From Acanthaster planci (Eukaryota; Echinodermata; Asteroidea; Valvatida; Acanthasteridae): a stretch of 64,000 bases of DNA. Shown piece by piece: positions 25,601 through 38,900 of this stretch. The DNA lies in the NCBI RefSeq assembly GCF_001949145.1, contig NW_019091439.1, positions 88,812-152,811 on the forward strand. Direction: 5' to 3'. The stretch's first letter is position 1, and the number at the start of each line of letters is the position of its first letter. The position numbers were made by a program, and so were the translations under genes. The notes below the pieces were generated by a model. It was not told the DNA's origin and did no database searches. It saw nothing but the letters and a program-made list of their open reading frames with translations.

Positions 25601-28600
25601 GATGCCAGCTATAGCCATCCGACACTTGGAGGTACATGTAAGCACACAGAACTTGGTTTCATGGGATGGTTTGCTAATGTCACCAGAAATGTCATTCATT
25701 GAAGACTTTCATTATTTTTTTTCAACAGGCAGAAGAACTTAAGAAGATAAATCTTGGTGACAAGAAGACATCCAGGAGGGGTTCCAGTCTTCCTTCAGAT
25801 GTGGCGATCAACTCCTAGAGGAATGAAGATGATGACGGCTGTTTGATCACTCATTCCGGTACTGCAAAGAAAGAACTGGCATTTAATCTTATTCAATCCA
25901 TCTGTGTTCTATGTATTCTTAAGAAAATGGATGACTTTTGAAGAAAAAACTGTTGCAGATGTAGTCTGCTGATTGAAAAAGATTTTGCTAAAAATTCATG
26001 TTTGTTATCGTACATGCCAGAAAAAGTTGAGAAGTATTTTAGTCAGGCAATTACAAAAAATCACTGACCAGTCTCTGGATTAATGTACCATTGGAGTGGA
26101 ATATATTAGCTTTGAAAAACAAACATTTCAACCAATTCACAACTCCGGAGGAACGGAAGTATTTCAATCTGAATTAAAACTTTAATATTTTAAAACGTTT
26201 GAAGTATGCCATGTTTAAAATTGGTTATAACTGAAACCGCTCTCAATATGAACACTTTTGTTTCCATTAAACCCAATTTTTCAAACTTTTGAAAACTTTC
26301 ATAATGTTAATGGTACTGTGTTTGCTGATCAATTGTGAAATTCATTGATGTGTGGAGACACCTGCTTGTTAAAGTAGAATAGTTAAACACTGAGATAGAG
26401 AGAATAAAAATCGGAATAAATCAGAATGATTGTTATTGTGAAGATATTGTGTGTCATTAAGGTTCAAATTAAAGGAGAAGATGTCAGGTAAACAATTATT
26501 TCATAGCTCGAACATTGGACAGGATACATTATTTGAAAACCATGTATTACGATTTAGGTCAAGAATACTGCTCAAGTGGTTTGAGCAGTATTGGAAGATT
26601 ACATCAGGCTGTAAAGAAAGAAGATACAGCACACGCCGCACAAGCCTACGAGAAGGAGGTATCCTACAAGCCGCATAGTGGCCATGGCACCAGATTGTGT
26701 ACATCAATTGGACTTTTATTTATCAAAGTATAACATTGGCTATAGATATCTACTGATGTGGATCAATGTGTTTTCTAAATACGCTTGAGTCATTCCAATG
26801 AAAAACCAGGAAAGGTACCAATGGAGGCTTTTGAAAACAATATCCAGTCTGGCAGGAGACCACTAATAATGATTCACACGTACAAAGGGTCTGAGGTAAC
26901 CAATTGTTTAATTCCTGATTTTCTCAAAACTGAGGGCATTCAGTTTTAAGATTTAGCTGTACTCGTTAAGTCCAGGATGTAGTAGTATTTTACATACAAA
27001 AATACTCTAAAACACATCGATGTCTTACCGCAACTGGTGACAGCTTGTAAACATTCTTATCACAGTTCCAGTTAGAGTGGATAGGGCAAATGAAAAAAAT
27101 GTTTTTGTTTACGAGAACCTTTATTCATAACACAAGCAGTTCATATAGTCTAGATTTGAACTCAGGTCAGGGTTAGTAAACAATGATTAATATTTGCAGA
27201 ATGGTACCTTCCTATATGGTCTGAAGAAATAGTTATGGTAGTAAAATGCAGCAGGCATCAAAGAAGGCCCATGGACAAATTGAAGGATTGTTCAGGTGAA
27301 GAAATTCAGGGTACGTTTTACTTAGAGGAATTACAAAAGATTGACAAAATGGATGACCTCTATCGGGTAAAGAATGTTATTCGCAAGCGTAGGAAAAACA
27401 GAAAGACCAAATATTTTTTTAATGGCTAGGTATTCCTTCATCATTCAATAGTTGGGTGATGGATCTTCAGTAATAAGGACGTGATCGTGGCATCAACATC
27501 AAATCAGGTTTATGTTACATTGCCTAGTAATTTCTCGAAGTCACTGTATACCAGCAATATGTTGTCCAGTCTCATTACCCATCTGGTGAGACAAATCAAT
27601 CTGACTGGTAACTAGGAGGTTGCCCTGAGTGAAATTCATTTTTCCGTCACATGGTTCAACATTGCAGAAAAGAACTTTCATTTACATTCAGCGAATATAG
27701 TCAAGAGCAAACCCCTGCTAGAATGTCGCATGGATTCTGCACATCTGTACAGGAAATTATAGATTATGAAATGTATATGCAATCAACAGTGAATTGACGA
27801 ATACAGCTAAACTTAATATTATTACCCTGGATGAGTATACAGGCAAAGTAGAGATGGAACTCAGAGAGGGGGCCATTCATCTATTTTGATGATTATCTAT
27901 ATCGTATGATAGATTTAAAATACAAGTTGGTGAATGAAAACGTAGTAGGACATTTACCTGTGGATGTAAATAGAGGATTTTATGAAATTGATATGTACTG
28001 CGACATCATTGAGAATCAGATAGTGGGGGATGTCAGCATGCCACTATTGAGAATCATTCCCATGCAGAAGTTGGAAATCTGGGAGATGTCATTGCACACA
28101 TATTCAACATGTGTCTGTAAAATTGAAAAACTTTGAGAACATTCAAATTGATTCATGGACTGCCAGGGGTGAAAGGTGGTATTCCAACACGGTAGACTCA
28201 CGACTACCCATCACTTTTGCAAAGCCATCCGTTGTTGTTTTAAGCAGTCATGGTGGACATGTGAGATATTACAAAAATCATGCAGGGGGTAAGGATAATT
28301 ATTCTAGAGGTGCCCCCTTCAGAAAGGCTATGGACTTGGAAATATTTTAGGTGGACTTTTTAGACCTACTTTACTGGTGATTAAACAAAGTGCAAAAATT
28401 TTGGCCTTGCATTTATGCTAGGCCCTGAAAACAGGAGTTGGTATTGTTGCAGATGCCCTAAGTGGAAAAAATAAAAACAGTAAAACAAAGTAAAAACAGT
28501 TGCAAAGAATCAAGTGCAACAGACCAGCTTGAATGACGTCATAGGCTATACAACAGCTATCTAGCCAATTTTATCCTCCCAAGAAACCTTTATAAAGGAA

Positions 28601-31600
28601 TGTAGGCGCTGTATTGCATGAAAAGGCTCAGAGAAAGCGAGCAAAGAGGACCCCGACATACTCAAATAGTTAACAACCCAATACAAATAATGACATTCAT
28701 TAGTAAGCACTTGTGCAAATGCACGAAGTCTGAACTGGATCGTTTCTATGTCCCCACAACACAAACATCAATCACAAAAGGACAATGGGTACAGTATCAT
28801 CCGTTGCCAAACATAGCAGGCCCATGCAGACTCCATAGAATTCAATATTTTGGTTCAACCAAAAACTACCTAGATCTAGCACACACTCTAATAAAGGCTG
28901 AGGTTGTAAATGAGAATGGTACTGACTTGGATCCGGATGTCCCTGTTGCTCCTGTTCATCCAATGCTTCACTCTCTGAAGTGAACGTTATGCTCGACAAA
29001 AAATCGAGTACCAAGCATTACTGGAAACTCTACTGACCTATGGACCCATAGCCAAGACATCTCAACTGACCTCAGTTTTACAAAGATACCGCGGGAAAAA
29101 TGGAATCCCCCGATCCACCCATGTGCAACAATTACAACAAAGGGTTGAAGAAAAATACAAGGTGACAAGGGAGAGTCGGGTAGTGGATATAGTGGGGCCA
29201 GTTTATAGTGACATATATTTTCAAGAACGGAGTCAACCTAATGAACAGATGCCACGGAGGCCTCTTCAGCCAAAATTTCTGGAAAAGATGAAGCTTAATG
29301 TCATATCAAACTTTGTAGTTTGGTATAAATACACTCTTTTAAGACTCGGGCAATCATTGATAGGGAAGACTACAAGTCGGGGTACCCCCTCCTTTGATCT
29401 GTTTCTGGATCTGGAAGGCAGATCTCATTTCAACCTGGTGAAGCACAGTATGCATGTGGAATTGAAATTTCCAGAGGCCCTGACAACCACCATCTCTCTT
29501 GTGGTTTTCAGCAAGATTGAAAGCATCCTTGAACTGGACAGAAACTCTAATATTCAAATAGATTATTCCAACTAAAAATCACTGTACAATTATTGAAAGT
29601 ACTCAGAGGAGACGACATTACTCAGTGCTACACTGTAGTGTTTCCAGCAGATCGATTACCACCTGTAGAACAATTCCCTAGTTGCCTTTATTTTAAATAC
29701 TGACGGACACAATCTTTCAGGAAGCCATTGGGTATCGATATACTTCACTCAAGATAAAAAAGGTGAATTCTTTGACCCTTACGGACAACCGCCTGAAATT
29801 TACAGACTATTTTTCTGGCCTTTTTAAAACAAACAGTTCAATTCATTCACAGCAAAATTTGTTTGCAGTCTGTTAACTCTACAGTTTGAAGTAGAAAAGA
29901 AGTGTGAAATCATGTAAACAAATTGTGTTTTGCAACTTTAGATTTATTTTAGTTGAAAATCCATTGTGAAAAAAAAATGGTATGCTGATAAAAAGACATA
30001 CACAAAGGAAAATAATATTTTTTTAAATACATTTTTACACTTAATGTACATACTTCTCTATTGCTCAAAATAAATCAAGTAGTTTATGTACAAAACTTTT
30101 TTGTTTATATTGACATAATTCTCTTTTCCTAAACAAAGTTGTCAGTGGGGTCCAAATTCCTTGTGTTATTTTACTAAACATGAAACGATATTTGATATCT
30201 GGAATATAGCATCTAACCCATCATTTAGTTTCACAGACTTTCCCATTGAATTCTTTTCTTTGTTTGTTATGGGGTGGATATCATTCTGGGTTGTTTTTGA
30301 GTTCTAAAAGGTGATCCAGGAATTGGAATTTCAGGAAGTCTTCTTTTTTTCAACCAATCCAATCTGCTTGTATTTACTAATGACACCACATTGTTCTTTG
30401 TTTTCTATGATACTTTCAGGTACATTAGATTTAGCTAAACCATGCATGAAATACTGAAATCCAAATGGAACAAACCCTTTTTACTTTCAAAGTGTCATTT
30501 ACAAGATTGAATGTGTTTGAACTTTTCACATGATTTCAATCATACACAAGTTACCCATTTTGTTCCAATTTATTTCTTTTTAAGATTATCCAGTGACAAT
30601 TTTGCTTTGCTCTTTGTCGTTTTGTTCGAGCACACTGTCAAGAATTTGTAGTGTAAAATCATTGGACCCGGTTGTAGGCAAAGTGTTTTGTTGTTCTGCC
30701 AATATTTCCTTATCTTACAACACTGCTTGGTCGACGTTGGATCCTGATGATTCTGTGGACATGGTCATAGACATGGGTTCAGTTTTGCCAGCATGGTTGC
30801 ACTGTAGATACTTTTGTGATGATTGCTGATAGAGAGCAGTTTTTTCATCATTGGGAAGATCTGCCTTGGTTAAGATATTTTTCATGTCTTCCTCCAGACT
30901 CCGCAGCTTGCTCTGCGTAGGATTACATGTGAGAAGACTATTCTGTATACCATGCATTACCCAGTCGGTAGGAGAGCTAATCTTGATTTTTTAATTTTTT
31001 TTTTTTTTGGTGTGGTGCATTATTTGGTGGACACAAGACTGCCAATGGGTGCTCAGCACAGGGGCCAGAAGGGGTCCCGGAAATCCACCTTTTCTGAACA
31101 AGGGGCCACTTACTTTTGGAGTAAGAGGTCCTACTGTCAGCCACAGTTCAAAGATCCTCGTAATACGAAAGATGCTGGTGCATGTCAAAGGCACATGGAC
31201 TTTTAAAATGTTAAGTGCACATTCATAGAGACAGGTCACTTGTTCTTTGTCGGCATGCTTTAGAATGTATTTCCTCCTTTTGCTGGATGATTTGCTCAAA
31301 ATGTGCAGTTTGTGCACGTTGTCCTTCAATCTTTGCATCATGATGACAAATAAAAGATCGGACAAATATCAGTCTATTTAGGTACCTATGCAAAGTTGAT
31401 TCTCCAGGGAAGATGTTCGTTCTAAGTCAGTATTCTTCGTAATAGTTTGGTTTCAAATCGATATTATAACAAATAGGACTAGGACTGGCTAGTTACATGT
31501 ACGTGTGCATTGGCATCCACCATGAATTAGTTTTTTGGGGAAATATTTGCTTGGCCAGATTAACTGTCTCGGAGTGGTCTCTTGGGTTCTTGAATATTAC

Positions 31601-34600
31601 AATATAGTGATGATTCAGACTTGTGAAATAAGTTCTGTATGATGTTGATCAGTTTACGTTTTGGTGATGCAAGCCTTTCATAAACTACATTCACTTTGGG
31701 GTTTTATCAAATCGTCCAAGACGATTAAGTTTCTATATTTTAGGATGATGAGATCCCTACAGTCCTCTGTCAACCCCTCTACAGACTGAACAGCGGGAAG
31801 ATCACAACACAGTTCCTCTTAAGCCGGCTGATACTGACCAAAACACCACAGAATTCTCTCAAGTGCATCCACAAATACATCTTGACACTGTCTTAACAAT
31901 TTACTGGCCAACTGTGTCTTACTAGAGCCTGTTGGCCCCTGTACACAAATAGTTGCAGGATGCTGAAATTTTAAACCCATGCGATGAACTGACCCAATGT
32001 GCCAAAAGTGGTGGTATTTATACCTTAAATGTTATGATGTCACTAACTGGAAATACCTTCCTATAACCACTTTATACAACAACACTGTTACTCTTTAACA
32101 CTTCAAAAGTATGCATGTCCAAAATCATGGGATTAAACAATTCAGTTCTAAACATACTGGATAACTCAATTTCAAAACAAGGGATAAAATAGCAACAGAT
32201 CCAATGAATACAATCACATCATTCAAATCATGACTGTTTGACATTTCAGATAGGATGAGAGTGTTTGCCATGATGACTTGTTATCAAATGTGAGCAGTGC
32301 AAACCCATTGTACATTTTATACTCATTGCTATCCGTACAACTTGTCGAAATCTTCCAAAATAGCTCTTAATTTTCTCATAAACAGCTTTATAGTCTTTGG
32401 ACAGCAATTTTGTGTTTATCTGTTTAGTTTAGGGTCTTTGGTAATATGGAAGGGATTAATTACAAAGATGGCCTGTATGTTTGCATCTTTGACAATATGC
32501 ACAGCTGATCAAAGTCGATTTCTTGGGTATTTCTGAAGTTAATGTAATGACTGGCCATCTATTAAGGAGGTCCGCTTAAATTATTAGTTTAAGGATGTCG
32601 AGGCAAAGGAAAACTGGCAGAAAGAGTCCAATGTAACTGTCTCAAAAATACAGAGTTTTATTTACATGTCAAGTTTAGGGGGTTCAAATATCTAGGTTTG
32701 ATTACAATTAATTACAATTCAAATCTCTTGTTAATTGTTTATTTTCTTTACATGAAATTCCATATTCCCGAATTCCCTGAATGCCAGGCCGGTGTGCGAC
32801 CGTGGACTTTGCCCTTCTCGACAGCACCTAATAGTGTATGCTTCATTTGAACCTTTTACAATCAAGACTGTGAATTTTCACTCCAAAATCACTCATTCCG
32901 CGTTCTGCTATAACCCCAAAATTCATCATGTCGGGTCACACACAGAATCATAAATTGTGAAGGTGAAAAGACTACAAATCAGCTATCACAGTGTTAAAGG
33001 CTAGTTTTCATGGTGACAGGTTAACCCCAAGATACCCACTCTGTGGTGCCTACACTGAGAAGGAACTCACTCACTCCCGCGCCCACTGCAATTTCTTCCT
33101 GGGCATTTGTTATACATTTCTAAGGGGCTGGGCAGCGTACCAAGTAAACTATGGTGACCCCTCAAACATGCTTCCCTACATTAAGGGTAAACCCCTAAAT
33201 TTACATGTTTTACCCGTGTCCAATTTGTATGTATAATTTTTGGGATGCCCCAAAACAAACCTCTTTATGAAGTTTCCATCTATCAGACTTATTTCATTTG
33301 TCCACTCCCCCAGGTAGTTGCCCGTAGGCGGTGCATACAGACCTGGTCTGTTCACATAAATGACACTATCAGTGTTGTAATACAAAACTCTATCTTGAAA
33401 GTTTTCAAGTACAGAATATAATTTAATCTGGCATGGGCTGTTGTAAACGCTGCCATAACAACCATGGTGCACTGATTGAGGGCCACAAACTCGATGCTGT
33501 TTACGACCTTATCGTCAGTGAACAAAAGTTCATACAATCTGGACAGTTCAATCAGGTTGTAGCTCTATGGTTCAATAATCCCCACAGTTTGAGGCATGTT
33601 CAATCTTTGGCCAAATTACCCCAGAAACTATTAAACATGAGCTTTGCTAGAGCCCAGGGCTTGGATTGAGCCCAGGACTTGGATTGAGCTCAGGGCTTGG
33701 ATTGAGCCCAGGGCTTGGATTGAGCCCAGGGCTTTGCTAGATCCCAGGGCTTGGATTGAGCCCGGGGCTTTGCAAGAGCCCAGGGCTTGGATTGAGCCCA
33801 GGGCTTTGCTAGATCCCAGGGCTTGGATTTTCAAGGAGTTGGTTGCGATTGAATAATATTCCACCTTTCTCCTCACATTTTTTGTATACTTCTCAATGTC
33901 ACATTCATCTTCACACCATTTAGGAATTTCAGAGCATGCTGTTTAATCTTCAAAAATGTGTTTAATAATCGGTAAACAAACCGCCCTATGTTAGTAGTTT
34001 GATCATTCTGTACATAATGTTGATTAATTTTTTGTTATTCAAATGAGACCTGGTCTTATGCTCCATGCATAAAATTCTTCTGAAATGTCCAATAAAGACC
34101 CAATACACTCACTGGTGGAGGAGTTTCTTTACTAGGAGAATGCCCCCCCCCCTCCATTTTTTACAGGTCCTGTAATGGGATGGGGCTTGATAAATCCACA
34201 GTTTAATGGCTGATGCAATGATGGTCTTTTAACTGGTCCCCCTCCCCCTTTGAAAATCATTCCACCACCATTGAATACTCTACTTATAATTAAAATGCAA
34301 ATGTTGAACAAATTGCAAAAAAGGCGGTGACTCACAGTTAGTTCTGTCACACCTTGAAGTCTGAATCTCATTACCTATAAATTGAAGGTTGTAACGGTCT
34401 TGGGTATTATTTTCATATCATTATAAAACAAAATGGATTGTTTCAATGAGTATTATAATGCTTGTTTTTAGGAAACAGCTTTGAAGACAAAAGTGCAGAA
34501 TATTTTGCTGAAGTCATTTTGGTGAGTTAAACATTGCTTTAAATATTAATTAATATGTGTCCAGAAAGTGACAACTTGTTTTGTTTTTATACACAGATGT

Positions 34601-35899
34601 AAAAGGACATGTTGCCAAGTCATTCATAAAGTATTTACAGTTAGAAAGGAACACACATGGACCAAAGAGCAAGCTGCACATGCAGTATTTTGTTATTACA
34701 CTGCGGCATTGGTAACTTCTGCTTTTTTTATGCCTTACACTTCAGCCATACATGTATGTCATTTACCAGGCTACCGTGAGATATTCTCTTTTAGCACATG
34801 ATTATTAGTGCCAAGTCTGCCTTTCTTATCAATTATCAATAATGAATAGATCTCTACAACTAAAAGCTACTCATCGGCACATTGACATATGGAAGTCAGT
34901 GATGGTCTGTTTTTTATTGCAGAACAATAGCAAACTCGAGTATGTGAATCTGAGTCACAATGAATTCAGTGAGGCTGCAGGACTGCTTCTTGGGCCAGCA
35001 ATTTCTGAAAATATCACCATGAGACAGCTTGATCTGAGCTGGAACCACATCCGAAGAAAAGGAGCCCTAGCACTTGCTAAAGGCATCATGGTAGGATGAG
35101 CTTAGCGAGTGTGTCTGAAAGACGGCTGTTTTGTGTGCTTAGTGTGTGTGAGACAGTTTAAATTGAACATGACTTCTGATCAAGGGCTTGGCAGTTCCAA
35201 TCTAGCTGCTGGCCTTGTGTTTGGTTCCCAGTGAAGTAGGGGGAGTTTGGGATATTGGTTATGGTGTCAAGCTTAGTTTCCATAGCAACATAAAGAGATG
35301 AAGACCGCATTTCCCAACAATCCAGATGATCTGCAGTCATAAGGGGAAAGTGTTTACACAACTGATCCAAATGAACACACATATTTTAGGGGACACTGAA
35401 AGCTGGTACATTGCAACTTGCACATTTCAACATTTCACAGGGTAGGAGGGTGCACCAAATTCATGGACCTACACATAGCTGAAATTGACCCCAGTGTAGC
35501 CTTAGCACTATCAACCACCTGGAAATGCTACCTACATGGCTCACGGCAGAAATGTTACCGTGGGATTTTGTTATGTATCAAACTAAAATGGATTATTACC
35601 ACAGCAAATGGCTTTCTCAATTTAATCATTCAACCATAATGTACACTACAATTTCATAAACAAAGCTTTGAGTCTTTAATTGGTGAAGCATAAGTATGGC
35701 AGCAGAATAAATATCTATCATTTAACATTCTGTACCAGATTCAAAACTCACTGATAGGAAACACATGTACATGTAGCCATGTCTATTGCTGTGCTAGAGT
35801 CAAGGCATGTATGTAGTGTTATGGGAAAATCACTGGTTTTATGCCATTGTTACCCGCAACAGCTGGACTGTGGACATAGAAAATGGCACCAGTGAAATT

Positions 35900-35945
<46 letters not shown>

Positions 35946-38900
35946 ATAAAAAATAGACTTTGCCATTTTTTTACTCACTAATTTATCCTGACGATCAAAT
36001 TATGCTATCATTCATCACTTGTTTAACACATTTTCCTTTGACTTATAAATTAAACCCCAATTATTGACTTACACTTACACAACTTAGACGTGGCTGACCA
36101 TGAAATTGAAATACATCAAAGTATAGTACCACTTCAGCTTCAAGAAATGGTGTAATCACCCAAAATGTGCATTTTGGATGCCATTGTGTTACAGTTTTTT
36201 GTTCATATGACGTCACACGTCATCTCTCCTTGACATCTCTTCTTCTCAGTTTTGACACCTTGCATGCTGTCCTTAATTGGTAAAACTATATGACACTAGG
36301 CTGGAATTTCCTGTGATTGGAAAGTCTAGGTGCCTATGCAACTACTGGCGGTGTGCACAACACTCCTTGAAAACATACATTCTGATCTTGTTGAAGTAAT
36401 TACAGGATCTATGTGCACTCTTACAGGTTGTCAGTGTGGCAGTTTATTCAATGAAGTGCATCCACTTTCACCTGAAGTAACAAATACCTGTGGTGTATGT
36501 GTCTTATTCAGAATAACATTGGACTGAAGGTCATCAATATATCTTGGAATGGCTTTGGCAATGAAGGTGCCCAGGCTCTTGGTGAAGCACTCAAAGTGAA
36601 TAGCTCATTGGAAGAATTAGACATCACGTAAGTTAATATATGGTCTACTTATTGAAATGTAGGAAGTATCTCAGCATTTTATCTAATTTGAACTTCATAA
36701 AAGACTGATAAATTCAATATAGTATTTTCACACTTGGGTTACTAGATGTAGGATTACGTTTGGGGGGTTAAGTTTGGTGTATTATGACGTAATAGCTAAG
36801 TTTGGAAAGGGGGCGAAATCATTGGTTAGTACATGTGTGAACGCACTTCATACTCATGCATCAGTGAATCCTGGGTACACGTGTATGTAATTCATAACCT
36901 TGTATTCAGGTTTTTACCTTCCTCTCACCACATCACAGTCATTGCTTTTGCATCTAGTAGTTGAAAAAGTAGGATTGGCCCTCAGTTCAAAATCACAAGA
37001 CTTATCCACCAAGTAAAACGCTCTCACACAGTTAAAGCACAGCATTAATTCTGATAAGAAGCAAGAAACTACCTCCGTCTTTCAGCGCTTAACAGGGCCA
37101 TTTGGAGGCAGAGGCTGTTGCTAACCAATGGTAAATTTTCTGCAAACTTTGGCATCTCAAACAATATCAAAAGTAGTGTCTGTGAACAAGTGAAAGGTCA
37201 ACTCCCTCCATGGTTCTGCTAGTCCAGGAGCTAGTCCATGATCAAAATGACATTATATAAACAGCATGTGTAGTGGAATACAAAGCCAGTGGGTTATGCA
37301 AGGGTTTGTTTTACAAAGTAACTCTGATTCAGTAAGGGTGGACTTTAACATACAACTACCAATTTGTCAGAATGTACCGGTGATGTTTGGCAGTTCATTA
37401 CGCCATGAAAGCTCTAAGTTGGGTCACAGTTCTCTTCAGATATTTGCCTTGTGGTTTGTACAGGAATAACAGAATATCTGGTGAAGGAGCAGTTTTCTTG
37501 GGGAAAGGTTTGACCAATAATGAAACGCTCAAGATTCTGAGAGTAAGTTAACCCTTCATTTATCTCTCAAAATGCAATCAAATCAATTTCATGGTCACTT
37601 TTTTATTTTCTTGTGTTTATACTGTAATTTGATATTGTTACTAAAGTATGTGCTTCACCCCCCCCCTTCTCAAAAGTTCTCTTGTTACTATTCTACTGGT
37701 CCTTTCAACACACAGCAAGGTGAGGTTGTATTCTGAAAAGGTTGGAACCATTTGGAAATGCCTGTCACTCATAAAATAGCCAGTCAGTCCTGAGCTAAAT
37801 TTGTTGAAACACTCCAAGCTCCCATACGATATACATGTAAAGTTCTTAGCTGTCAATGAGTCTGCAAGAGTTTCACGGCTACAGAATCCTCCCTCAAGAG
37901 TTCATGCGTGATGTAGAAGTCACAGGTAATTCACACTACAGTCATCCACCAATTGTGTAGCTTCATTTCAAAGGGGCCCTTTTCCTTTTTACTGTCGGCA
38001 ACCTGCATATATGTTGAAACGTATTGTTCAGCTTTCATTCACTCAGCTACAATCAGAAATAAACATTGTCACTGAAAAGAAATCAAAATTACTTGTGAAG
38101 GGTGCACATGGATATTATTACATATGTAGATCTTCTGTTTTTCAAATCATTGCACACATCAAGTGATACATTTAAAAGTGGTAGGTGTACCCGCTTTATT
38201 AGGTGATGCTCTAGCAGTGTGTCATTCTTGGGTTTGCAGATTGGGAAGAATCCTATGCAAGCAGCTGGAGCATTCGCCATCTTAAAAGCTGTCAAAGATA
38301 ATACAAATACCATCATGGATGAATTGGACTTTTCAGTAAGTTCACACTGTCCTTATTTGTTAACTTTATTCTGAAGCAAAAAGCTTTTCTCTTTCTAATG
38401 TAATGAGGGTGAGAAGCTGATGAAGGAAAAGTAATGTCTAAAAGCAGGGTTTAGGGCTGTGTATTTACAGGTATCTGTAGAACCAGGTACCCCATTTTGT
38501 TACACATCAAGCACCCGGATACCTGTAAAAATAGAAAAAAATTAGTAAATGACCATGTTTCCATTAGTAACATTGTTTAGTTACTATAGTTTTCCCAAAC
38601 TCAACAATACCATTTGATTTCGCCACACCACCACAACACCGACAAACTAAGACTTGAATTCAGCTGTAACTGAGCATGCATCTTTGCATAATATTTTTGA
38701 AGCAAATATTAATACTATTGATAAGAGGGGGCAAGAGACAAGGATAGAGATTCCTTTAGTGCAGGGGAGGGGATGATGTCAACCAATGTGACTTGTCTCT
38801 TATCAGTGACTTTGCGCTGGAGTCAAAAATGTTTGTTGGGGAGTCCTTGCCAGACACGATGCAAACGTAGGTGCCCTGGCCAGTCCTGTCTTGAGACAAG

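Larger units (their letters stand above)
26440..33660. mobile_element. Polinton (Maverick) fossil, shortened and heavily broken
   Basis: A recognisable Polinton gene set. On the plus strand: integrase, a conserved 'TLPSN' protein, a small basic protein, double-jelly-roll major capsid protein and adenain-like protease. On the minus strand: two small conserved proteins, packaging ATPase and the C-terminal part of protein-primed DNA polymerase B. Polintons are usually 15-20 kb; only about 7 kb remains. No terminal inverted repeats or target duplication were found. The coding regions carry well over ten breaks, so this is an old, inactive copy. The limits are set by the outermost similarity. Confidence 0.85.
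24006..34471 (+). other. LRRC74-like intron 5 (10.5 kb)
   Basis: The largest intron. In order it holds a 264-bp tandem duplication, a small two-exon ORF, a Polinton fossil and an 18-bp minisatellite. Exons 5 and 6 join in phase across it, so the gene tolerates the insert. From 33840 to 34471 I see only AT-rich sequence with a poly-C run near 34143. Confidence 0.8.

Noticed and set aside
33631-33876. ALGSIQ/ALGSSK repeat 'protein' on the minus strand and its plus-strand mirror
   Set aside because: Both are translations of the 18-bp minisatellite; no start context, domain or splice continuity.
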